From the NCBI GenBank assembly GCA_026708645.1, contig JAPOUM010000040.1, positions 62,001 through 126,000 on the forward strand: 64,000 bases of DNA, written 5' to 3'. Position numbers and translations under genes: made by a program. Source of the DNA: Acidimicrobiaceae bacterium (GTDB lineage: Bacteria; Actinomycetota; Acidimicrobiia; Acidimicrobiales; Aldehydirespiratoraceae). This document shows positions 59,152-64,000 of the stretch, piece after piece. The first letter of the stretch is position 1; each line of letters begins with the position of its first letter. The notes under the pieces were generated by a model that was not told the DNA's origin, searched no databases, and was given only the letters and a program-made list of their open reading frames with translations.

Positions 59152-60097
59152 GGCTGCGCTGCTCGATGGCTAGATCGATTTCTATAGCGACTGTGCCGGT
59201 GGTATAGCCGCGCATGTTACGCAGATCCACCAAAGCTTCCAGCGGCGCATTTTGCAACGCCCAAAGTCGAGCCCACTGGTTGCGGGAACTGAGCATGGTC
59301 TCCGCCACGAGCAGCCCGTCTTCGGGTAGCCGTAGCTTGTCTGCGCTGGTGCCGGACCAGAACACGCTCCAGAACTCCGGCGGTACTTGGGTGGGTGGCG
59401 GCTCAGCCCGCAGCGGCAGCGGCTCATACGGGATCGCCATCAAGGCAGCAAGGGTCTGCTCCGTGAAATCCAGTCGCCAGACACGGATCTGTATTACTGA
59501 ATATCCCCACTCTGCGACTGTCGGCACGCGTCTCACGAACCCGCCTTCTGTGAGGCGGCGCAGGCAACGCCGGACGTGACCAACAGACACGCTGGCCGTG
59601 TGAGCGATCTCGTTCGTTCCTGCTCCCTTCAGGTGATGGCTGCGTACTGCAGAGAACACTCGTCGTTGTGCTTCTGACCATTGCGCCCATGGCTCACCGA
59701 CTGATGGGGATGCGTCGCCGCTCTCCAGAAGGGCAGAGAACCGGCGCACTCCCGGAGGCATTCCCGACCCTCGCAGGATGCGGCTCACCCGTCCGGCGGT
59801 GGCCCGGCTCACCCCCAGCAGCGCAACCATGCCTGCTGTGCCGTCGTCTTCGGCGTGGGCGGCGGCCCACCAGTCGCTCAGCGCGAGCTTCGACGCGTGG
59901 AGTTTGGTGCCGGTAGTGACGGTGAAACGGCGACGGCATCGCTTGCAGCGCCAACAGCGCCGAGCGCCGGACGACTGCTGCGTCACGCGGGTTTCGCCGC
60001 ACAGTGGGCAGATGACCTGACCGTCGGGCCATCGCAGCGACACGGCCGCTGCTTCGACGCTGCCGGGAGCGTCTAGCGCCAGCATCGAAGCATCCAT
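59144..60097 (-). CDS. Zinc-ribbon/HTH protein partnered with the AbiEii-like toxin (putative antitoxin)
   Basis: 317 aa. The N-terminus (WPDGQVICPLCGETRV, then CWRCKRCRRRFTVTTGTKLH, then LSDWWAA) is an IS1595/ISXO2-type transposase zinc ribbon, but no DDE transposase domain follows. Instead there is an HTH-like segment (GMVALLGVSRATAGRVSRIL), a winged helix (GTNEIAHTASVSVGHVRRCL, then RRLTEGGFVRRVP) and a C-terminal alpha-beta region. Its 3' end overlaps the toxin start by 8 nt and it precedes the toxin, the order expected of an AbiEi-type regulator. ATG 60097 lies 6 nt from TACGCT. Role as antitoxin is inferred. Confidence 0.65.
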   Translation of the reverse strand: MDASMLALDAPGSVEAAAVSLRWPDGQVICPLCGETRVTQQSSGARRCWRCKRCRRRFTVTTGTKLHASKLALSDWWAAAHAEDDGTAGMVALLGVSRATAGRVSRILRGSGMPPGVRRFSALLESGDASPSVGEPWAQWSEAQRRVFSAVRSHHLKGAGTNEIAHTASVSVGHVRRCLRRLTEGGFVRRVPTVAEWGYSVIQIRVWRLDFTEQTLAALMAIPYEPLPLRAEPPPTQVPPEFWSVFWSGTSADKLRLPEDGLLVAETMLSSRNQWARLWALQNAPLEALVDLRNMRGYTTGTVAIEIDLAIEQRSRA

Positions 60098-60103
60098 TAC
60101 ATC

Positions 60104-60109
60104 AGCGTA
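60104..60109 (-). promoter_or_regulatory. -10 box of the zinc-ribbon/AbiEii operon
   Basis: TACGCT ends 6 nt before ATG 60097; no Shine-Dalgarno. Confidence 0.45.
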
Positions 60110-60231
60110 GCCGAGCAGCAGATTGCTGGACAATCTGCTTTACAATAAGCGCGCCAGAAGGGTGACGCACGAACAGAGGCCCGCGCGCACGTACACGCAC
60201 ACATACGCGTCAACCCCCACGCGGTTCGGTG

Positions 60232-60314
60232 CGGACGGGGGGATTCGAACCCCCACACCCTGGTGGGTACTGGGACCTAAACCCAGCGCGTCTGCCAGAT
60301 TCCGCCACGTCCGC
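60232..60314 (-). tRNA. tRNA-Leu (anticodon UAG)
   Basis: Read on the minus strand: acceptor GCGGACG pairs with CGTCCGC; anticodon arm CTGGG-TTTAGGT-CCCAG with anticodon TAG; long variable arm; T arm GGGGGTTCGAATCCCCC. The CCA end is not encoded (ACCG follows). The accessory islet lies on its 3' side. Confidence 0.95.
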
Positions 60315-60404
60315 GAACTCTGTGCAGGCTAGCTACAGCCAGCCCGGCGTGTCGACGAGGACCGTCAGGCTGGCGCTGGGGGTTCTGCCGGCTTGCGGCG
60401 CCGG

Positions 60405-60410
60405 TAGCCT
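60405..60410 (+). promoter_or_regulatory. -10 box of clpP
   Basis: TAGCCT ends 7 nt before ATG 60418 and fixes the clpP start; the frame otherwise stays open through the tRNA. Confidence 0.55.
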
Positions 60411-60417
60411 CGCGGCC

Positions 60418-61053
60418 ATGTCGCCGCATTCGCATTCGCAGTCGCCCCCGCTCAGTCTCGCACCCGAAACGGTTGGATTCGAGAAGCCGACCACGGTCGC
60501 CGGACGACAGAGCGAGGTCTACGACCGACTGCTGCAGGACCGCATCGTGGTACTGGGATCCGACGTCAACGACGACATAGCCAACTTCATCATGGCGCAG
60601 CTGCTCTACCTGGAAGGCCAGGACGCCGCCAGGCCGATCTGGCTCTACATCAACAGCCCCGGCGGTTCGGTCACGTCCGGCATGGCCATCTACGACACCA
60701 TGCAGTTCATCCAGCCCGAGGTCGGCACCATTTGCATCGGCCTGGGAGCGTCGATGGGGCAGTTCCTGCTGTGCGCGGGAGCGCCCGGCAAGCGCTACGC
60801 GCTGCCCCACGCCCGGATCATGATGCATCAGCCGCTCGGCGGGGTGCGAGGCCAGGCGACCGACATAGCCATCCAAGCCGAGCAGATGGCCTACACCAAG
60901 AAACTGCTGCAGGAGCGCATCGCGCATCACACCGGCCAGAGTGTGGAGCAGGTCGAAGCGGACTCGGACCGCGACCGCTGGTTCACGGCGTCGGAAGCCA
61001 TGGACTACGGCATCATCGACCATGTCATCGTCAAGCGCGGAGAGATGCTCTAG
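60418..61053 (+). CDS. clpP: ATP-dependent Clp protease proteolytic subunit
   Basis: 211 aa serine protease. Active-site [11 protein letters not shown] (Ser), [13 protein letters not shown] (His), and the Asp in DSDRDRW region; [20 protein letters not shown] is the family core. The Gly-Ala-Ser-Met-Gly text matches ClpP. The first ~25 residues are a variable propeptide rich in Ser/His. It stands alone without clpX; Actinobacteria often have two clpP copies, so another may exist elsewhere. Confidence 0.95.
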   Translation: MSPHSHSQSPPLSLAPETVGFEKPTTVAGRQSEVYDRLLQDRIVVLGSDVNDDIANFIMAQLLYLEGQDAARPIWLYINSPGGSVTSGMAIYDTMQFIQPEVGTICIGLGASMGQFLLCAGAPGKRYALPHARIMMHQPLGGVRGQATDIAIQAEQMAYTKKLLQERIAHHTGQSVEQVEADSDRDRWFTASEAMDYGIIDHVIVKRGEML

Positions 61054-61078
61054 CGCTTCGCGAGCCGCTGGTCGAGCT

Positions 61079-61741
61079 TCAGACGCCGGACGCCGCCAAG
61101 AGTTCCTCGACGGCGACGGCGGGCCCTTCGCTGTGACCGAACACCGCTGATCCCGCCACCAGCACGTTCGCTCCCGCCGTCACGGCGCCCGCGGCGGTGG
61201 CCGTTGAGATCCCGCCGTCCACCTCCAGGTCGATGCTGCGTTGCGAGGCGTCGATCATGCGGCGCACCTGCGCGATCTTCGACTCGACTGAGGCGATGTA
61301 GCGCTGGCCTCCGAAACCGGGGTTGACGGTCATCACCAGCACCTCGTCGATCAGATTCATGACCTCAGAGATGCTCGACGCCGGAGTGTGCGGGTTCAGG
61401 ACCACGCCGCAGCGGGCGCCGGCCTCGCTGATCGCCGCCAGAGAACGGTGCAGATGAGGGCACGTCTCGGCGTGGATCAGCACAGTGTCGCAGCCCGCCT
61501 CGATGTAGAGCGGCGCCAGCTCGTCTGGCTTCACCACCATGAGATGAGCCTCGAAGCGCAGCTCCACCAGCGGACGGCACGCAGCCACCACGTCGGGCCC
61601 GAAGGTGAGGTTCGGCACGAACACACCGTCCATCACATCCCAATGCACCCGATGGGCGCCGGCCGCTTCGACCGCCCGGCACTGCTCGCCGAAGCGTGAA
61701 GCGTCGGCTGCGAGCATGGAAGGAGCGATCTCCACCGGCAC
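61079..61741 (-). CDS. rpe: Ribulose-phosphate 3-epimerase
   Basis: 220 aa TIM barrel of the pentose phosphate pathway. IAPSMLAADASRFGEQ, HWDVMDGVFVPNLTFGP (metal His and Asp), EAHLMV, LVMTVNPGFGGQRYI and EVDGGISTATA are diagnostic. GTG 61741 follows TAGGGT by 7 nt. Converges on clpP. Confidence 0.95.
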   Translation of the reverse strand: MPVEIAPSMLAADASRFGEQCRAVEAAGAHRVHWDVMDGVFVPNLTFGPDVVAACRPLVELRFEAHLMVVKPDELAPLYIEAGCDTVLIHAETCPHLHRSLAAISEAGARCGVVLNPHTPASSISEVMNLIDEVLVMTVNPGFGGQRYIASVESKIAQVRRMIDASQRSIDLEVDGGISTATAAGAVTAGANVLVAGSAVFGHSEGPAVAVEELLAASGV

Positions 61742-61748
61742 GCCCGCA

Positions 61749-61754
61749 ACCCTA
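61749..61754 (-). promoter_or_regulatory. -10 box of rpe
   Basis: TAGGGT ends 7 nt before GTG 61741; no Shine-Dalgarno. Confidence 0.5.
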
Positions 61755-61927
61755 ACCGCGGCCCGGTCAGTGATCGCAGACGGCGCCGAGCCGAAGCCGC
61801 GTCCGCCCGCGCCCTGCCGTCACGCTCAAACGAGGCTCGGTCAGAGATCGCGGACGAAGCCGGCGGCGAGCCCGCCGACAGCGGGCCGCGCCGCAGCGAT
61901 CCTGCCCGCTATCGGCGCCCGCAGCGA

Positions 61928-61933
61928 TACCGT
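61928..61933 (+). promoter_or_regulatory. -10 box of the TrmA/RumA-like gene
   Basis: TACCGT ends 6 nt before GTG 61940; no Shine-Dalgarno. Confidence 0.4.
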
Positions 61934-61939
61934 CGCGGC

Positions 61940-63112
61940 GTGGAGTTGCGAGTGACTGCCATGGCGCGTGACGGCGTGGGGGTGGCTAGAAGCCGCGACG
62001 GCCAAGTCGTGTTCGTCGAGGGCGCCCTGCCGGGCGAGCTGGTGAGCGCGGACGTGGTCAGCGTCGACCGACGCTGGTCCCGCGCCCGTGTCACCGACGT
62101 GCTCGAAGCGTCGCCGCATCGCGTGCCCGTGGCTTGCGAGCATCACCTGTCGGGCTGCGGGGGCTGCGACATGCTGCATGTGGACGCCCGCGCCCAGATG
62201 CAGATGAAGGCGTCGATCGCCTTGGATCAGCTGACCCGCTGCGGCGTCGACGCGCCCATGCCGGAGTTGCGAATGCTCGACGCCGACCGGGGCCGCACCA
62301 CCGTGCGGGCCGCGGTGGTCGGCGGACGGGCCGGTTTCAGGGCCCGTTCCAGCCATGAAGTGGTGGTGCCCGAAGATTGCGGCGCCGTGGACGACCGCGC
62401 CGAGGAACTGCTGGTCGAAGGTCGTTACGGATCCGCCGAGAAAGTGGTCATCCGGGTGGGCGCCCGCACCGGCGAGCGGATGGTGGTGGTGGCCCCCAAA
62501 GCGGAGGAAGTCTCGGTGCCTGACGATGTGACGGTGGTCGGAAGCGACGAGCTCGACGCCGACCGGCGCGCCTGGATACACGAGGAACTGTCGGGGCGCC
62601 GCTGGAGGATCTCGGCGCGGTCCTTCTTTCAGAACAGGCCGGCGGGCGCCGAAGCGCTCATCGACGAAGTGTCCGAAATGGTGGAGGAGCTCGCCGACGA
62701 CGGCCCTTTGGTGGACGCCTACGCGGGCGTCGGGCTGTTCGCGGGGACGCTCGGCGACGGCCGCAAGGTCACCGCCATCGAGAAGTGCGCCCACGCCGCC
62801 GCGGACGCACGGGTCAACCTGGACGAGAAGGCCAAAGTGCTGCGCATCCCGGTGGAGCGCTGGCGCCCCTCACCGGCCAGCGTGCTGGTGGCGGACCCGG
62901 CGCGCCCGGGGCTCGGCGAGGCGGCGCTGCGCCCGCTGCTGTCTTGCCGCCCCAAGCTGATCGTGTTAGTGAGTTGCGACCCGTCGTCGTTCGCCGCGGA
63001 CGCGCACCGCATCATCGACGCCGGCTACAGGCTGGACAGATGGACGGTGGTCGACCTGTTCCCGCTGACTTCGCACATAGAGACGGTCACGGCCTTCGTC
63101 GCAGCCGCCTAG
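61940..63112 (+). CDS. 23S rRNA/tRNA uracil-5-methyltransferase (TrmA/RumA family)
   Basis: 390 aa SAM-dependent RNA m5U methyltransferase. An N-terminal TRAM-like domain (MARDGVGVARSRDGQVVFVE) is followed by a Cys cluster (VACEHHLSGCGGCDMLHV) as in the 4Fe-4S RlmC/RlmD type, FFQNRPAGAEALIDE, DAYAGVGLFAG (SAM motif I), DPARPGLGEAALRPLL and VSCDPSSFAADA with the catalytic Cys. Which uracil it modifies cannot be read from sequence. Confidence 0.9.
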   Translation: MELRVTAMARDGVGVARSRDGQVVFVEGALPGELVSADVVSVDRRWSRARVTDVLEASPHRVPVACEHHLSGCGGCDMLHVDARAQMQMKASIALDQLTRCGVDAPMPELRMLDADRGRTTVRAAVVGGRAGFRARSSHEVVVPEDCGAVDDRAEELLVEGRYGSAEKVVIRVGARTGERMVVVAPKAEEVSVPDDVTVVGSDELDADRRAWIHEELSGRRWRISARSFFQNRPAGAEALIDEVSEMVEELADDGPLVDAYAGVGLFAGTLGDGRKVTAIEKCAHAAADARVNLDEKAKVLRIPVERWRPSPASVLVADPARPGLGEAALRPLLSCRPKLIVLVSCDPSSFAADAHRIIDAGYRLDRWTVVDLFPLTSHIETVTAFVAAA

Positions 63113-63175
63113 AACTCGGCGTCGACGGTGCTGCGGCGGCGCTGCGGGTCTGCTGCGAGCGCGATGGCGACGCGC

Positions 63176-64000
63176 TCAGAAGTGCCAGTCGTAGGGCGAC
63201 CAGTCGGCGGAGCGCTTCTGGAGGAAGGCGTCCCTTCCTTCGGCCGCCTCCTCGGTCATGTAGGCCAGCCGGGTGGCCTCGCCGGCGAAGACCTGCTGGC
63301 CGATCAGCCCGTCGTCGGCGAGATTCAAGGCGAACTTCACCATGCGCTGCGCAGTGGGGCTCTTGGAGTTGATCTCGCCGGCCCATTGCAGAGCCACAGT
63401 CTCGAGATCGCCGTGAGTCACCGCCTGGTTGACCATGCCCATCTCGACGGCTTCGGCCGCTGTGTAGGTGCGCCCCAGAAAGAAGATCTCACGCGCCTTC
63501 TTCTGGCCGGTCATGCGGGCTAGGTAGGCCGAGCCGAAACCGCCGTCGAAGCTGGCGACGTCGGTGTCGGTCTGCTTGAAGAGGCCGTGCTCGGCGCTGG
63601 CCAGGGTCAAGTCGGCCACGGCGTGCAGGCTGTGGCCTCCGCCCACCGCCCATCCCGGCACCACGGCGATCACCACTTTGGGCATCATGCGTATCAGGCG
63701 CTGCACTTCGAGGATGTGGAGCCGCCCCGAGCGGCCCGCGTCGATGGTGTCGCCGCCGTCGCCTGAGGCGTAGCGGTATCCGTCGCGTCCGCGGATGCGC
63801 TGATCCCCGCCCGAGCAGAAGGCCCAGCCGCCGTCGCGGGGCGACGGCCCGTTGCCGGTGAGCAGCACGCAGCCCACGTCCGGGGTCATGCGCGCGTGGT
63901 CCAGGCAGCGGTAGAGCTCGTCCACGGTGTGCGGCCTGAAAGCGTTGCGCACCTCGGGGCGGTCGAAAGCCACTCTCACGGCACCCTGATCGACGGCCCG
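63176..64000 (-). CDS. menB: 1,4-dihydroxy-2-naphthoyl-CoA synthase (5' end outside window)
   Basis: Crotonase-fold ring-closing enzyme of menaquinone synthesis. About 275 residues visible; the start lies right of the window. Diagnostic text: GGWAFCSGGDQRIRGRDGY, VVPGWAVGGGHSLHAVADL, TDVASFDGGFGSAYLARMTG (the MenB Asp-Gly-Gly-(Y/F)-Gly-Ser), KAREIFFLGRTY, and the C-terminal KRSADWSPYDWHF. These separate MenB from general enoyl-CoA hydratases. Confidence 0.95.
   Translation of the reverse strand, partial: RAVDQGAVRVAFDRPEVRNAFRPHTVDELYRCLDHARMTPDVGCVLLTGNGPSPRDGGWAFCSGGDQRIRGRDGYRYASGDGGDTIDAGRSGRLHILEVQRLIRMMPKVVIAVVPGWAVGGGHSLHAVADLTLASAEHGLFKQTDTDVASFDGGFGSAYLARMTGQKKAREIFFLGRTYTAAEAVEMGMVNQAVTHGDLETVALQWAGEINSKSPTAQRMVKFALNLADDGLIGQQVFAGEATRLAYMTEEAAEGRDAFLQKRSADWSPYDWHF

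Noticed and set aside
59144..60097. IS1595-family transposase
   Set aside because: Only the zinc ribbon matches; there is no DDE/DDN catalytic domain, no inverted repeats, and the gene is coupled to a toxin-like gene.
60229..60417. N-terminal extension of clpP through the tRNA gene
   Set aside because: The frame is open but overlaps tRNA-Leu antisense; TAGCCT 7 nt before ATG 60418 gives a better start.

Overview
The window is GC-rich bacterial chromosome. Gene content points to Actinomycetota: a CarD-type RNA polymerase-binding protein, a TIGR03084/mycothiol-type DinB protein, a 13E12-type DUF222-HNH gene, and the run uvrC ... rapZ-gap-pgk-tpiA ... secG. Class Acidimicrobiia is my best guess, by style only. 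A striking trait is promoter architecture. At least fifteen genes have a TANNNT -10 box 6-8 nt before the start codon and no Shine-Dalgarno, so they are probably leaderless.

Region by region. 1-3731: the 3' part of uvrA (runs off the left edge) and uvrC. 3732-13730: a mosaic island of truncated genes (LuxR-type regulator, subtilase, SDR 5' fragment, HipA-like fragment), an AT-richer lipoprotein gene with a duplicated domain, and a type III restriction-modification pair (res, mod). The mod 5' end is frameshifted at a G9 tract. Three direct copies (A, B, C) of one segment, a gene 3' end plus the SDR 5' end, punctuate the island. The intact SDR lies at its right border. 13859-20169: SDR, a fused HyuA-HyuB hydantoinase and a DAO-family oxidoreductase, possibly a small amide/N-methyl amino acid pathway. 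20404-26776: rapZ, gap, pgk, tpiA (glycolytic block), secG, a DUF3467 gene coupled to a 54-codon gene, and a CDF-like cation transporter.

26807-34084: tRNA-Leu(GAG), a truncated DUF433 gene, the DUF222-HNH gene, a minisatellite, RidA, an ABM-family protein, more duplicated DNA, a His-rich lipoprotein, a beta-carbonic anhydrase, a VOC protein, and an unknown Cys-rich protein behind a consensus promoter and a ~200-nt leader. 34145-41492: a minus-strand operon with 4-nt overlaps at its last three junctions (carboxyltransferase, biotin carboxylase/BCCP, AtuA, TIGR03084 protein, enoyl-CoA hydratase) resembling acyclic-terpene/branched acyl-CoA degradation. 41606-57880: mostly housekeeping genes (DsbA-like, geranylgeranyl-reductase-like, metal ABC ATPase, ung, ogt, udk, acyl-CoA dehydrogenase, thiolase, carD, CapA-like, amidohydrolase, bL28/bL33, MBL hydrolase, rph, rdgB). 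57881-60097: a second accessory islet next to tRNA-Leu(UAG), with a DNA-methylase fragment and an AbiEii-like nucleotidyltransferase whose partner carries a transposase-type zinc ribbon. 60418-64000: clpP, rpe, a TrmA/RumA-like methyltransferase and the 3' part of menB.

Short tandem repeats at or just before the 5' ends of genes are a recurring feature, and in several cases each unit carries an ATG. The candidates for an undescribed system are the zinc-ribbon/AbiEii pair, the repeat-punctuated island at 4881-14228 with its possibly phase-variable mod gene, and the start-codon-bearing repeats.
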